Notes: generated from the letters alone by a model not told the origin. Counted from the first letter of the stretch, positions 52,542 through 63,668 are shown. The stretch is DNA of 64,000 nucleotides from Lachnospiraceae bacterium (GCA_017503735.1 JAFVSN010000046.1:1-64000), one strand, 5' to 3'. Translations and numbers: made by a program.

Positions 52542-52799
52542 GTGGAGAGATGACGGAATGTTCCTTATAGAAGCAAAAAAGAGCCGGACGAGAGACAAAA
52601 GGTTGCCGGAAAAAATTTGCAACAAAAAGGAAAATGACAAAATGTAGAAAAAATCGATTTTTTTATGGAATTTGTAGAAAAAACCGTGTACTTTCCACTG
52701 AAAATGTGTTATACTATAACTACTATAAAACTATGCGCGGATGCGCAAAGATTCTACCATATTTTGTTACTATATTATAAGAAACAAGAGGTGATTGAC

Positions 52800-54071
52800 G
52801 TGATTAAAAAAGAAATGATCGCGATGCTGTTGGCAGGCGGACAAGGCTCTCGTCTCGGGGTGCTGACCTCGTCTATTGCAAAACCGGCAGTTGCATTCGG
52901 CGGCAAATATCGTATTATCGATTTCCCGCTGAGTAACTGTATCAATTCGGGTGTTGATACGGTGGGTGTTCTTACCCAGTATCAGCCGCTTCGGTTAAAT
53001 ACCCATATCGGTATCGGTATTCCGTGGGATTTGGACCGTAACGTGGGCGGTGTTTCCATTCTTCCTCCGTATGAAAAGAGTAAGAACAGTGAATGGTACA
53101 CCGGTACTGCAAATGCAATTTACCAGAACTTAAAGTATATGGAATACTATAATCCGGAATATGTATTGATTCTGGGTGGTGACCATATTTATAAGATGGA
53201 CTATGAAGCAATGCTTGATTTCCACAAGGAGAAAAAAGCAGATGTTACTCTGGCAACCATTCCGGTACCGATTGAAGAGGCCAGCCGTTTCGGCGTTGCC
53301 ATTACCGATGCGGACAAGCGTATTCTGGAATTTGAGGAAAAACCGGCGCAGCCGCGCAGTAATCTGGCTTCTATGGGTATTTACATCTTTACCTGGAAAG
53401 TATTAAAGGAAGCACTCATTGAACTTTCCGACCAGAAGGGATGTGACTTCGGTAAACATGTGATTCCGTATTGCCATGAAAGAGGCAGTATTTATGCTTA
53501 CGAATACAACGGTTACTGGAAGGATGTAGGAACCTTACAGTCTTACTGGGAATCTAACATGGAGCTCATTGATTTGATTCCGGAATTTAATCTTTACGAA
53601 GAGTTCTGGAAGATTTATACCAAATCCGACGTGATTCCGCCGCAGTATATTTCCGAAGACAGTGTAATCGAACGTGCAATTATCGGTGAAGGTGCCGAAA
53701 TTTACGGGCAGGTATACAATTCGGTTATCGGACCGGGCGTAGTCATCGGTGAGAATTGTGTGGTACGGGACTCTATTATAATGAAGGGAACCGTAATCGG
53801 TGACAATACAAATGTAAACAAAGCGATTATCGCAGAAAATTGTTATATCGGAGAAGGATGCGAACTGGGCGTATTTGACGAAGTGCCGAATTCCTGGAAG
53901 CCGGATATCTACACCAACGGAATGGTGACCATCGGTGAGAACTCCATTGTTCCGGATCGGGTAAAAATCGGTAAGAATACCGCGATTTCCGGAGGCACCA
54001 CAATCGATGATTATCCGAGAGGCATTTTGGCAAGCGGTGAAAATATTATTAAGGCAGGTGACCGTGTATGA
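52800..54071 (+). CDS. glgC: Glucose-1-phosphate adenylyltransferase
   Basis: A 423-residue enzyme. The nucleotidyltransferase motif is [20 protein letters not shown], with [20 protein letters not shown], the product site [17 protein letters not shown] and the glucose-1-phosphate site [20 protein letters not shown]; a left-handed beta-helix of hexapeptides ([18 protein letters not shown]) ends the protein. It makes ADP-glucose for glycogen. GTG 52800 is chosen because AAGAGGTG lies 6 bases upstream; ATG 52815 would remove the first strand. It overlaps glgD by four bases (ATGA). Confidence 0.95.
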   Translation: MIKKEMIAMLLAGGQGSRLGVLTSSIAKPAVAFGGKYRIIDFPLSNCINSGVDTVGVLTQYQPLRLNTHIGIGIPWDLDRNVGGVSILPPYEKSKNSEWYTGTANAIYQNLKYMEYYNPEYVLILGGDHIYKMDYEAMLDFHKEKKADVTLATIPVPIEEASRFGVAITDADKRILEFEEKPAQPRSNLASMGIYIFTWKVLKEALIELSDQKGCDFGKHVIPYCHERGSIYAYEYNGYWKDVGTLQSYWESNMELIDLIPEFNLYEEFWKIYTKSDVIPPQYISEDSVIERAIIGEGAEIYGQVYNSVIGPGVVIGENCVVRDSIIMKGTVIGDNTNVNKAIIAENCYIGEGCELGVFDEVPNSWKPDIYTNGMVTIGENSIVPDRVKIGKNTAISGGTTIDDYPRGILASGENIIKAGDRV

Positions 54072-55192
54072 GAGCATTAGGTATTATTCTGGCAGGCGGA
54101 AACTCGGGCAGAATGCATGAGTTGTCCAATAAACGTGCAATTGCGGCGATGCCGGTTGCGGGAAGTTATCGAGCAATCGATTTCGCACTCAGTAATATGT
54201 CCAACTCCCATGTGCAGAAGGTGGCAGTACTGACGCAGTACAATTCCCGTTCCTTAAACGAGCACCTGAGCTCCTCCAAGTGGTGGGACTTCGGACGAAA
54301 GCAGGGAGGTTTGTTTGTATTCCCGCCGACCATTACAAACGATAACGGATTCTGGTATCGCGGTACGGCAGATGCCATTGCACAGAATCTGACGTTTTTG
54401 CGTAACAGCCATGAACCGTATGTGATAATCGCATCCGGTGATTGTGTGTACAAGTTGGATTACAATAAGGTTTTGGAATATCATATCGAGAAAAAGGCAG
54501 ATATTACGGTAGTAACCAAAGAAATTCAGGAAGTGGAAGAGTTAGACCGCTTCGGTATTGTGGAAACCGCGGAAGACGGACGAATCACCAATTTTCAGGA
54601 GAAGCCGTTGTCTCCGGCAGGCAGTCTTGTTTCCACCGGTATTTATGTAATCCGCCGTCGTCAGCTCATTGAGTTGATGGAACAGGCAATGGAAGAAGAA
54701 CGCTTTGACTTTGTAAAAGATATTCTGATTCGCTATAAAGATGCAAAGCAGATTTATTCTTACAAAATGGATACTTACTGGAGCAATATTGCATCGGTAG
54801 ATTCTTACTATCGCACCAATATGGACTTCTTAAACAAGGGGATTCGTAATTACTTCTACAAAGAATACCCGGACATCTATTCTAAGATTGATGATTTGCC
54901 GCCGGCAAAGTACAATCCGGGCTCGGTAGTAAAGAACAGTCTGGTGTCCAGCGGATGTATCATTAACGGTGTAGTTGAGAATTCTGTACTGTTTAAAAAG
55001 ATTTTTGTCGGTAATAATTGTACCATTAAGAATTGTGTGATTTTAAATGATGTACACATCGGTGACAATACACATCTTGAGAATTGTATTGTGGAAAGCC
55101 GTGCTACTATCCGGTCGAATTCTACCCACATAGGGGAAGACGGAAAAATAAAGATTGTAGTGCAAAAAGATGAACGTTACACCATGGGATAA
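54068..55192 (+). CDS. glgD: GlgD, regulatory/non-catalytic partner of ADP-glucose pyrophosphorylase
   Basis: A 374-residue paralogue of GlgC with the same layout: [20 protein letters not shown] (the GGxxxR loop is altered), [39 protein letters not shown] in place of the [10 protein letters not shown] site, and C-terminal hexapeptide repeats. In Firmicutes GlgC and GlgD form a heterotetramer and GlgD raises activity. It is translationally coupled to glgC and is followed by a strong terminator. Confidence 0.95.
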   Translation: MRALGIILAGGNSGRMHELSNKRAIAAMPVAGSYRAIDFALSNMSNSHVQKVAVLTQYNSRSLNEHLSSSKWWDFGRKQGGLFVFPPTITNDNGFWYRGTADAIAQNLTFLRNSHEPYVIIASGDCVYKLDYNKVLEYHIEKKADITVVTKEIQEVEELDRFGIVETAEDGRITNFQEKPLSPAGSLVSTGIYVIRRRQLIELMEQAMEEERFDFVKDILIRYKDAKQIYSYKMDTYWSNIASVDSYYRTNMDFLNKGIRNYFYKEYPDIYSKIDDLPPAKYNPGSVVKNSLVSSGCIINGVVENSVLFKKIFVGNNCTIKNCVILNDVHIGDNTHLENCIVESRATIRSNSTHIGEDGKIKIVVQKDERYTMG

Positions 55193-55206
55193 AACGAAGA
55201 ACAGAA

Positions 55207-55237
55207 AGAGGTTGCGCTTGCGCAGCCTCTTTTTTTG
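55207..55237 (+). terminator. Terminator of glgC-glgD
   Basis: The stem AGAGGTTGCG/CGCAGCCTCT (one G-U pair, loop CTTG) is followed by seven T. Confidence 0.93.
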
Positions 55238-55380
55238 TTCGATAGGAAGCGACCCGCTGTAGGCGGAGAGGGTATAATTTCTATAAATTCTCAGCGGGAT
55301 TTCGGAAAAGGGGCTTGCAACTTGCCCGGATTTGGAGTAATCTAAAGGTGGTATCGGGGGAGGAACGGAAGGAGTTTTTT

Positions 55381-56829
55381 ATGAAACAGAAGAGAAAGCA
55401 GATGTCGGTACTAAAAAGAGTATTGCTGTGTTCCTGGTGTGTACTTATGTTAGTATTGACTTTTTTTGTTATAAAGTGGGCAACCGGTTTGCCTGTATCA
55501 AAGAAACCGACGGAAAGTGTGGATGCGGTTGCAGGGAATAAGCAGCCGGTAGAACACAAACACCCGTTACAAGTGGGAGAAAATGTGGCGACAAAAACAC
55601 CGGACCCGACGGCGACACCGGACCCGACGGCAACACCGGAGCCGGTAATACAAGTAGAGTTTGTAACGGAATATGCCCATGTACAGGAAGCGGAAGAAGT
55701 AATCGGCAAGGAAGGGGAGACGGTATACGGACTCCGTTATCCGGCGTTTGAGGAAGAACAGATAAAGGCTTCGGTAAAAGAGGAAGCAGAAGCGCTTCTT
55801 GCGGAAGAGCTTGAAAAATTGAGCGAGGAAGCTACCGCTACAGATGCGGTCATTCGAATTGATTACGAAGACGGAGCAGTGAGGGAATTGAGTTCCGTGC
55901 TGTTTTATGTGGAAACGGAAACGGCAGAAGGGACAGAACGAAGACAAAAAACTTGGATTTATAATAAGAAAAAAGAAGAGACGGTAGATGCGGACACCTT
56001 ATTTGCGGAGCCTGCCTATGCCTATATCGGGAAAATGAGCGGCGGGGAAGGAACCGTTACGGAGTATCTTTTGACCTCAGAGGGGGCAAAGTTTTATTAT
56101 GAGGAAGAGGAAGAAAGAAAGTCTGTTTTGATTCCGTATGTAGAGTTGCACACTTATATGGCGGTAACAATCAACGGAAATAAGGTAGCAGACCGAATCC
56201 GTGAATTAGATCCGGATGCACCGATGATTGCTTTTTCGTTTGATGACGGACCTCATCATCAGTTGACGCCGCGTTTGCTGGAACTGTTGGAAGCCTATGA
56301 TGCAAGAGCTACCTTTTTTCTTTTGGGAGACCGGGTACTAAAGACTCAGGCCAATAAAGACACAGTAAAGTTGATTTACGAGTCGGGACATGAAGTGGCA
56401 AGCCACAGCCATGACCACAAGCGACTGAATTTGTTGTCGAAAGAGGAGATAAGGGAAGATCTGACAAAGGCAAGGGAAGCTATTTATTCCGCAATCGGAG
56501 AATATCCGACGATGTTGCGTCCTCCTTACGGAGAGCATAATGAAACATTACACGAATATTCTTATGCACCGCTTATTATTTGGAATATCGACAGTGAAGA
56601 CTGGAGTCTTAAGGATGCCGGGAAAATCGCCGACCATGTACTTTCGGAGGTACGGGACGGAAAGCTTCTTTTGATGCATGATATCCACAGCTTTTCCGTG
56701 GATGCGGTAGAATTGATTCTTCCGGAACTGAAAGCAAGAGGGTATCAGATTGTAACGGTTCAGGAACTGCTTTACTATAAAGGAGTGGAACTGATTAATG
56801 GGAAAGCTTATCACAGCAGCTATAACTAA
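55381..56829 (+). CDS. Polysaccharide deacetylase (NodB domain), membrane-anchored
   Basis: A 482-residue protein. One N-terminal membrane segment (about 13-33), then a TPDPTATPDPTATPEP linker (about 73-88), a DUF3298-like middle region (about 90-270, EFVTEYAHVQEAEEVI onward) and a NodB deacetylase domain with motifs SFDDGP (about 286-291, metal Asp), HSHDH (metal histidines) and RPPYGEHN. Such enzymes remove acetyl groups from peptidoglycan or other wall sugars and can give lysozyme resistance. AAGGAG precedes ATG 55381. It comes 40 bp before pth. Confidence 0.92.
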   Translation: MKQKRKQMSVLKRVLLCSWCVLMLVLTFFVIKWATGLPVSKKPTESVDAVAGNKQPVEHKHPLQVGENVATKTPDPTATPDPTATPEPVIQVEFVTEYAHVQEAEEVIGKEGETVYGLRYPAFEEEQIKASVKEEAEALLAEELEKLSEEATATDAVIRIDYEDGAVRELSSVLFYVETETAEGTERRQKTWIYNKKKEETVDADTLFAEPAYAYIGKMSGGEGTVTEYLLTSEGAKFYYEEEEERKSVLIPYVELHTYMAVTINGNKVADRIRELDPDAPMIAFSFDDGPHHQLTPRLLELLEAYDARATFFLLGDRVLKTQANKDTVKLIYESGHEVASHSHDHKRLNLLSKEEIREDLTKAREAIYSAIGEYPTMLRPPYGEHNETLHEYSYAPLIIWNIDSEDWSLKDAGKIADHVLSEVRDGKLLLMHDIHSFSVDAVELILPELKARGYQIVTVQELLYYKGVELINGKAYHSSYN

Positions 56830-56869
56830 AATAAGAACAGCGGTGTTTAAAAGGAAAGGGGAGACCACG

Positions 56870-57433
56870 ATGTATTTAATCGCGGGATTAGGAAATCCCA
56901 CCAGGGACTATGCCGGAACAAGACATAATATCGGATACGATACCATCACAAGATTATGCGACGAGTATCATATTACATTGGATATCAAAAAGCACAAAGG
57001 ACTTTGCGGCAAAGGCGTGATAGAAGGGGAAAAGGTGCTTTTGGTGCAGCCTTTGACCTATATGAATTTAAGTGGGGACTGTATTAAAGAAGCGGCGGAT
57101 TTCTATAAAATCGATCCGGCGCATATTATAGTAATCTATGATGATGTTTCGTTGCCGGTGGGAAAACTCCGGGTGAGAGCAAAGGGAAGTGCCGGCGGGC
57201 ACAACGGCATGAAAAGTGTGATTGCCAGACTGGGAACGGAGGAGTTTCCGCGAGTTCGTATCGGCGTGGGAGAAAAGCCGTCCGGTTGGGATTTGGCGGA
57301 TTATGTATTGGGACGCTTTCAAGCAGAGGAGCTTCCGATTATGCGGGAAGCGGTGGGAAATGCCGCAAAAGCCTGCGGCATGATTATGAAAGACGGAATA
57401 GAAACAGCCATGAACAGGAGCAACAGCCTGTAA
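56870..57433 (+). CDS. pth: Peptidyl-tRNA hydrolase
   Basis: A 187-residue protein with all family motifs: LIAGLGNPTRDYAGTRHNIG (Asn and catalytic His), VQPLTYMNLSGD, VIYDDVSLPVGKLRVRAKGS (Asp) and GGHNGMKSVIARLGTEEFPR. It frees tRNA from prematurely released peptidyl-tRNA. ATG 56870 follows GGGGAG. It lies 8 bp before mfd, the standard Firmicutes order. Confidence 0.97.
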   Translation: MYLIAGLGNPTRDYAGTRHNIGYDTITRLCDEYHITLDIKKHKGLCGKGVIEGEKVLLVQPLTYMNLSGDCIKEAADFYKIDPAHIIVIYDDVSLPVGKLRVRAKGSAGGHNGMKSVIARLGTEEFPRVRIGVGEKPSGWDLADYVLGRFQAEELPIMREAVGNAAKACGMIMKDGIETAMNRSNSL

Positions 57434-57441
57434 GGAGGAGT

Positions 57442-60400
57442 ATGCGTACTTATACCGAACCGTTAAAGGCATTAAGAGAATACGAGGAATGTGCAGAGGC
57501 ATTGCTACGAAAAAAAACACCGGTTGCCGTAACCGGATGTATTGATTCGCAGAAATGCCATTTTGTGCATACCCTCGGAGAAAATTACAGAGTACGTCTG
57601 ATTATAACCTACAACGAATTAAAAGCAAAGGAAATTTGTGAGGATTACCGTCTGTATGATTCGGAAGTCTGCTATTATCCTGCAAAGGATATTATTTTTT
57701 TCAGTGCGGACATTCACGGAAACACGCTGGTGCGGGAGCGGATGCGGGTGATTCGCAAACTGGCGGAAGAAAAGCCGGTGACGGTTGTGACCACCATTGA
57801 CGGTGGCATTGACCATGTACTGCCCCTTTCTTATATGAAGGAACATCGTATTTTTCTTGCGGAAGGAGATACGGTAGAACTGACGGAACTTGTGACAAAA
57901 CTGTCATCCCTCGGTTACGAACGACAGGGGCAGGTGGAACATCCGGGAGAATTTGCGGTTCGTGGCGGAATTCTGGATGTATTTGCTTTGACGGAGGAAG
58001 CCCCGTTTCGAATTGAATTTTTCGGGGATGAGGTTGATTCCATCCGCTATTTTGATGTAACAAACCAGCGTTCCATCGACCGGCTTGAAGAAATCTGTAT
58101 TTATCCGGCGACGGAGCTGATTTTAACGGAGGAACAAAAGACCGACGGAATCGGGAAGCTCCGGGAGGAAGCAAAAGCGCAGGTCGCAATGTTCCGGAAA
58201 GAAATGAAAACGGAAGAAGGAGCGCGTCTCCACCGGGAAACAGAGGAGCTTTGCGAACGGATTTCCTATATGGGCGGACTGGCAGGGGCGGACCATTGTA
58301 TCCGGTACTTTTATGAAGATACCGTATCCTTTTTCGATTATTTCGGGGAAGAAACCCTTGTACTTTTGGATGAACCGGCCCGGATTGCGGAAAAAGGCGA
58401 TGCGGTGGCGGAGGAATTTGCCCAAAGCATGACCGGACGGTTGGAAAAAGGCTATATTTTGCCGGGACAGGCGGATGTGGTGTTTGACTATAAAGGACTG
58501 CTTGCCGCATTGGGATGCAGAAACACGGTATTGTTGTCCGCGTTGGAACAAAAACTGCCGTATCTGACGCCGGTGGTGCGGTTTGATTTAACGGTGCGTT
58601 CCATAGCCGGCTACAACAATAATTTTGAACTTTTGGTAAAGGATTTGTCGGCTTGGAAAAAGAGCGGTTACCGGATTGTACTGCTGTGTGCCTCGAAGAT
58701 GCGTGCGGAGCGTTTGGCGGGGGAACTTCGTGAACGGGATTTGACGGCATTTTTCAGTGAGGATAAGGATAGAGAGGTGCAACCGGGTGAAATTCTTGTA
58801 GGAAGCGGAAGCGTCCACAGAGGGTTTGAATACCCGATGATAAAATGGGCCGTGATTTCCGAAAGTGACATTTTCGGTACGGAACATAAAAAAAGAAAGA
58901 AGCGGAAGACCTACGACGGACAACACATCGGAAGTCTTGCGGATTTGTCTTTCGGTGACTATGTGGTGCACGAGAACCACGGTTTGGGGATTTACCGTGG
59001 CATTGAAAAAATCGAAGTAGACCGGGTAATGAAGGACTATGTCAAGATTGAGTACGGAGACGGCGGGAATCTTTATGTTCCCGCAACGGGACTTGACGTA
59101 ATACAAAAATATGCGGCAGCGGACGCTGCAAAAAAACCGAAATTAAACAAACTGAATTCCGTGGAGTGGAAAAATACAAAGGCCAGAGTGCGGGGGGCGG
59201 TAAAAGACCTCGCAAAGGATTTGGTAGAGTTATATGCCCTCCGCAGTGCAAAAAAAGGCTTTGCCTGTGAGGAAGATACCGTATGGCAGAAAGAGCTGGA
59301 AGAGCTGTTCCCTTACGAGGAAACCGATGACCAGTTGCGGGCCATCGAGGAAGTCAAAAAGGATATGGAAAGTACCCGTATTATGGACCGTCTGCTTTGT
59401 GGCGATGTGGGCTACGGAAAAACCGAGGTGGCGTTGCGGGCGGCATTTAAAGCGGTATCCAACGGGAAACAAGTGGTGGTACTGGTGCCGACCACGATTC
59501 TGGCGCAGCAACATTACAATACCTTTACCCAGCGTATGATGAATTATCCGGTACGCATTGAACTGCTGTCCCGGTTCCGGACACCTGCCCAGCAAAAGGC
59601 AGTCATCGAAGGGTTCAAAAAAGGTTCGGTGGACATTATAATCGGAACCCACCGGGTACTGTCAAAGGATATCGAACCGAAAAATCTCGGTCTTTTGATT
59701 GTGGATGAGGAACAGCGTTTTGGTGTGGCACACAAGGAAAAGATGAAACAGTTAAAGGGCGATGTGGATGTACTGACCTTGACGGCAACGCCGATTCCGC
59801 GCACCCTTCATATGAGTCTGGTGGGAATCCGGGATATGAGTGTTTTGGAAGAACCGCCGGTAGATCGTTTGCCGATTCAGACCTTTGTACTGGAACAAAA
59901 CGATGAGATGGTACGGGAGGCGGTTTGCCGTGAACTTGCCCGGGGCGGACAGGTATATTATGTATATAACCGGGTGCACGGAATCGAAGAAGTGGCAGCA
60001 GGATTGCAGAAAATGCTTCCGGAAGCCAATGTAGCATATGCTCACGGACAGATGAGCGAACGAACATTGGAAAAAATCATGTTCGAATTTATAAACGGGG
60101 AGATTGATGTTTTGGTGTCCACCACCATCATAGAAACCGGTCTGGATATTTCCAATGTAAATACCATGATTATTGCGGATGCGGACCGGCTGGGACTGTC
60201 CCAGCTTTATCAGCTCAGAGGGCGTGTGGGAAGAACAAATCGAACGGCCTATGCATTTTTAATGTATAAGCGCGATAAAATGTTAAAAGAGATTGCGGAA
60301 AAACGGTTGCAGGCAATTAAGGAGTTTACGGAACTGGGGTCCGGATTTAAGATTGCCATGCGTGACTTGGAAATTCGAGGCGCGGGCAATCTTCTCGGTG

Positions 60401-60981
60401 CGGAGCAAAGCGGTCACATGGAGGCGGTAGGATATGATTTGTACTGCAAGCTTTTAAACGATGCGGTAAAAGAATTAAAAGGGGACGTTGCTGAGGAAGA
60501 AGAATTCGAAACTACAGTAGATTTGGAAGCAGATGCCTATATCCCGGAAACTTATATCCGAAACGAAGTGCAAAAGCTGGATATGTATAAACGGATTGCG
60601 CTTTTGCAGTCGGAGGAGGAACTTTCCGAACTACAGGACGAACTCATTGACCGGTTCGGAGATATTCCGCAGAGTGTGAATCGGTTGTTGGAGATTGCAT
60701 TGATTCGGGGACTTGCCCACGAGGTTTATGTAACCCAGCTTGTCTGGCGGGGGGCAAAGGTACGGTTGGTGCTGTATCCGAAGGCTAAATTGGTGGCGCA
60801 GAGGATTCCGGCGTTATTAAAGAGATTTGAAAACAATCTGAAGTTTTCGGCGGAAGGAACGCCGGAGTTTCAATACGAACTGAAGGCGCAACGGGGAAAA
60901 AGCAGTGTGCGGCCGGATGTGAAAACGGTATTAAAGGAAATAAAAGAATTGTTACAGACGGTGAAGGAAGAACTCACCTGA
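57442..60981 (+). CDS. mfd: Transcription-repair coupling factor
   Basis: A 1179-residue protein. UvrB-like domains (about 1-330) are followed by the RNA polymerase interaction domain (LSFGDYVVHENHGLGIYRGI, about 490-560), a helicase motor with Walker A GDVGYGKTEVALRA (about 654-667), DEEQ (about 755-758) and TRG motif GLDISNVNTMIIADADRLG, and the C-terminal domain (TYIRNEVQKLDMYKRIAL). Mfd removes stalled RNA polymerase and recruits UvrA. AGGAGG stands 6 bases before ATG 57442; further upstream in-frame codons overlap pth and are not real. Confidence 0.97.
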   Translation: MRTYTEPLKALREYEECAEALLRKKTPVAVTGCIDSQKCHFVHTLGENYRVRLIITYNELKAKEICEDYRLYDSEVCYYPAKDIIFFSADIHGNTLVRERMRVIRKLAEEKPVTVVTTIDGGIDHVLPLSYMKEHRIFLAEGDTVELTELVTKLSSLGYERQGQVEHPGEFAVRGGILDVFALTEEAPFRIEFFGDEVDSIRYFDVTNQRSIDRLEEICIYPATELILTEEQKTDGIGKLREEAKAQVAMFRKEMKTEEGARLHRETEELCERISYMGGLAGADHCIRYFYEDTVSFFDYFGEETLVLLDEPARIAEKGDAVAEEFAQSMTGRLEKGYILPGQADVVFDYKGLLAALGCRNTVLLSALEQKLPYLTPVVRFDLTVRSIAGYNNNFELLVKDLSAWKKSGYRIVLLCASKMRAERLAGELRERDLTAFFSEDKDREVQPGEILVGSGSVHRGFEYPMIKWAVISESDIFGTEHKKRKKRKTYDGQHIGSLADLSFGDYVVHENHGLGIYRGIEKIEVDRVMKDYVKIEYGDGGNLYVPATGLDVIQKYAAADAAKKPKLNKLNSVEWKNTKARVRGAVKDLAKDLVELYALRSAKKGFACEEDTVWQKELEELFPYEETDDQLRAIEEVKKDMESTRIMDRLLCGDVGYGKTEVALRAAFKAVSNGKQVVVLVPTTILAQQHYNTFTQRMMNYPVRIELLSRFRTPAQQKAVIEGFKKGSVDIIIGTHRVLSKDIEPKNLGLLIVDEEQRFGVAHKEKMKQLKGDVDVLTLTATPIPRTLHMSLVGIRDMSVLEEPPVDRLPIQTFVLEQNDEMVREAVCRELARGGQVYYVYNRVHGIEEVAAGLQKMLPEANVAYAHGQMSERTLEKIMFEFINGEIDVLVSTTIIETGLDISNVNTMIIADADRLGLSQLYQLRGRVGRTNRTAYAFLMYKRDKMLKEIAEKRLQAIKEFTELGSGFKIAMRDLEIRGAGNLLGAEQSGHMEAVGYDLYCKLLNDAVKELKGDVAEEEEFETTVDLEADAYIPETYIRNEVQKLDMYKRIALLQSEEELSELQDELIDRFGDIPQSVNRLLEIALIRGLAHEVYVTQLVWRGAKVRLVLYPKAKLVAQRIPALLKRFENNLKFSAEGTPEFQYELKAQRGKSSVRPDVKTVLKEIKELLQTVKEELT

Positions 60982-61001
60982 GAAACGGAAGGAGTACAAG
61001 G

Positions 61002-62024
61002 ATGAAAACGTCACGGAGCGTGTTTGGGCTACTCTGCTGTATACTGTTGCTTTTCGGCGCAGGATGTACCGGAAAACAGAAAGGAAAAGAACTTCCTACG
61101 GGAACGGCTGACCGGTCGCAGTATATGGATGAGGCGGTAGTTGTGATTGACGGAGAAGAAGTGGGATATCGGGAGGCGATGTTGTATTTGCTGTCCGCGA
61201 AACAGGAATATGAAAGTGCATACGGAGAAGAAATATGGCAGTATCAGGTGACGGCGGACGGAGCTTCGTTGGGAGAATGGGTAAAAGAACAAACACTGGA
61301 GCAGTTGATTTACATCAAAATTGTATGTGCACAGGCGAAACGGTTGGGGATTTCCTTAGACAGTGAGGAAAAAAGCCGCGTGGCGGAACGTACGGAAGCT
61401 TATATGAAGGAGGCGGAGTACGAGACGCTTGCCTTATACGGAATTGGAAGAAAGGATGTAGAGCGGGTATACGAAGACACTGCCCTGGCGCAAAAAATAT
61501 ACGACAGTGTTACGTTAAATGTGGACACGGATATTCCGGAGGAAGAAGCGGCACAAAAACGGTTGCAGAGTCTGATGATAAAGAACTATCACGAGGATGA
61601 GCTGGGAAATCGTACATCGCTTACGGTGCAGGAATTGATTGCCACATTGGACCGGTTTGAAACCTTATATAAAGAAGCTACGGAAACCGATGATTTTTAT
61701 TCCCTTGCCTATGCCAATACGGAAGAAAAAACATATTTGGATATTACGGTAGGGGAAGGGGATCTTCCGGAGGAGTTTAAGGCGGCATACGATTTGGCGG
61801 AAGGAGAGGCGATGCAGATTCGCACGGACCGCGGTTACTACATTTTTTACTGTGTATCCGAGCGGGATGAGGATGCAACCCTTGCCAAAAAAGAAGCACT
61901 CATAGCCAAGCGGCAGGAGGAAACTTTCCGGGAACTTTACACGGAATGGAAGAACGAAGCGGAGATAAAAATGCAGGATGCCGTATGGGAAGCAATGGGG
62001 TATGATCTGGAAGAAAAAGAGTAG
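61002..62024 (+). CDS. SurA/PrsA-like foldase lipoprotein
   Basis: A 340-residue exported protein with a lipobox (LLLFGAGC, cysteine about 22). A helical SurA-N-like region (about 45-215, with VVIDGEEVGYREAMLYLLSA) flanks a short PPIase-like or degenerate central part (DLPEEFKAAYDLAEGEAMQI, TDRGYYIFYCVSERDEDA), followed by a C-terminal helix. Full parvulin motifs are not clear, so it may be a chaperone rather than an isomerase. Its position after pth and mfd is common in Clostridia. AAGGAG precedes the start. Confidence 0.8.
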   Translation: MKTSRSVFGLLCCILLLFGAGCTGKQKGKELPTGTADRSQYMDEAVVVIDGEEVGYREAMLYLLSAKQEYESAYGEEIWQYQVTADGASLGEWVKEQTLEQLIYIKIVCAQAKRLGISLDSEEKSRVAERTEAYMKEAEYETLALYGIGRKDVERVYEDTALAQKIYDSVTLNVDTDIPEEEAAQKRLQSLMIKNYHEDELGNRTSLTVQELIATLDRFETLYKEATETDDFYSLAYANTEEKTYLDITVGEGDLPEEFKAAYDLAEGEAMQIRTDRGYYIFYCVSERDEDATLAKKEALIAKRQEETFRELYTEWKNEAEIKMQDAVWEAMGYDLEEKE

Positions 62025-62150
62025 GAAAGCTGTTTCGGAAGGCGAATTTGTCTGTTATCGAAAAACGGGGAAACATGTTTGAAAAAACAGAGAAAATATG
62101 CAAAATCAGGGGATGCATTGTGAAAAATGCAAAAAAAAGACAAAAAGGCA

Positions 62151-62179
62151 TTGCAAAATGATTCATCATGATGTATAAT
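62151..62179 (+). promoter_or_regulatory. Promoter of the sugar ABC transporter operon
   Basis: TTGCAA (62151-62156) and TATAAT (62174-62179) are 17 bp apart. A leader of about 135 nt follows before the binding-protein gene. The rest of 62025-62321 holds no gene. Confidence 0.82.
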
Positions 62180-62321
62180 ATGGTTGTGTGTGGAACGGGT
62201 TTGTTTGTGCAGAATGTATTACAGACTGCCCGGCAAACGGTTTCACTCCTAACTATGATAATGTTATGTTTTACATATACATTATAAAAATTTTTTTCTC
62301 ATTTTAAGAGGAGGGCAATTT

Positions 62322-63668
62322 ATGAAAAAGAAGTTATTAGCAGCTCTTCTTGCCGTAGCTATGGTAGCAACCATGTTTGCTGGCTGTGGTAAGAAAGAGG
62401 AGAAGGTCATCAACGTTATGTCCTTCACCGACGAGATTCCGAACATGATTCAGAAGTATCTGGACATGACGAAATCTGATTACAAGTTGAACACCACTAT
62501 CGTAGCAACCACTGATCAGCAGTATCAGCCGGCTCTTGACGAAATGTTAAAGGGTGACAATGCTCCGGATCTTTACGGTTTGGAAGCAGCATTCGTGTTG
62601 AAGTACACCCAGGGTGATGCAGCTGGTTTCGCAGCAACCTACGATGATCTTGGTATCGATACCACCAAGAGAATTGCTGACGCTAAGATCGCTACCTACG
62701 CAGCAGAAGTTGGTACCAGACCGGCTGACGGCAAGGTAGTAGCTCTTCCGTATCAGGCAACCGGCGGATGCTTCATCTATCGTCGTTCCATCGCTAAGGA
62801 TACTTGGGGAACCGATGATCCGAAGACAATCTCCGAGAAGATCGGTGGCGGTTCTCAGAGCTGGGATCAGTTCTGGGTTGCAGCTGAGGACTTAAAGGCT
62901 AAGGGCTACGGTATCATTTCCGGTGACGGTGATATCTGGCACGCAATCGAGAACAGCTCCGATTCTGCATGGATTGTAGACGGCAAGCTTAACATTGATC
63001 CGAAGAGAGAAGCTTTACTTGATGTTTCCAAGAAGTTAAAGGATAACGATTACCACAATGAGACTCAGGACTGGCAGGATGGCTGGTTCGCAGACATGAA
63101 GGGTGAAGGCCCGAAGCAGATCTTCGGTTTCTTCGGTCCGGCTTGGTTGATCAACTACACCATGGGTGATAACTGCGGTGGTAAGACTAAGGGCGAAGGC
63201 ACCTTCGGTGACTGGGCTGTAACCAACTCCCCGGTAGGTTTCTGTTGGGGTGGTACCTACGTAGCTTCCGCTAAGTCTGCTGTAGATAAGATGAACGATG
63301 AGAAGAAGGCACTTGTTGCTGACATCATCGAGTGGATCACTCTTGATACTGATGAGAACAGCTTACAGTACAAGTGGGCTAACGGTCTCATGGTTGACGG
63401 CGAAGTTGGTACGAAGGATACTGTAGCATCTGCTGTAGTAATGGAGAAGTCCAACGGTGAGGTTGCTTTCCTTGATGGACAGAACATGTTCGAGTACTTC
63501 GTTCCGGCTGGTGACTACGCTACCGGTGCTAACATGACTCAGCATGACGAAGCAATCAATGGTTGCTGGAGAGAAGCAGTTCGTGCATACGTTGCAGGTG
63601 ATGTTACTCGTGAAGGCGCTATTGAGAAGTTCAGAGCAGACGTTAAGTCTAAGGTAGGCATTGAGTAA
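62322..63668 (+). CDS. ABC transporter extracellular sugar-binding lipoprotein
   Basis: A 448-residue exported protein. The signal peptide ends in a lipobox (ATMFAGCGKKEEK, cysteine at 21), so it is anchored outside the membrane. The body has the family-1 solute-binding fold (INVMSFTDEIPNMIQKYLDM at the start of domain 1, YQATGGCFIYRRSIAKDTWG, FFGPAWLINYTMGDN). The permease gene follows. Codon choice differs from its neighbours (abundant GCT, AAG, TAC, GAC and few rare codons), which suggests very high expression. The ligand is unknown, most likely an oligosaccharide. AGGAGGG lies before the ATG. Confidence 0.92.
   Translation: MKKKLLAALLAVAMVATMFAGCGKKEEKVINVMSFTDEIPNMIQKYLDMTKSDYKLNTTIVATTDQQYQPALDEMLKGDNAPDLYGLEAAFVLKYTQGDAAGFAATYDDLGIDTTKRIADAKIATYAAEVGTRPADGKVVALPYQATGGCFIYRRSIAKDTWGTDDPKTISEKIGGGSQSWDQFWVAAEDLKAKGYGIISGDGDIWHAIENSSDSAWIVDGKLNIDPKREALLDVSKKLKDNDYHNETQDWQDGWFADMKGEGPKQIFGFFGPAWLINYTMGDNCGGKTKGEGTFGDWAVTNSPVGFCWGGTYVASAKSAVDKMNDEKKALVADIIEWITLDTDENSLQYKWANGLMVDGEVGTKDTVASAVVMEKSNGEVAFLDGQNMFEYFVPAGDYATGANMTQHDEAINGCWREAVRAYVAGDVTREGAIEKFRADVKSKVGIE

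Noticed and set aside
62222-62260. Catabolite-repression (cre-like) or LacI-type operator before the sugar-binding protein
   Set aside because: GCAAACGGTTTCAC is only a partial palindrome and does not match the consensus well enough.
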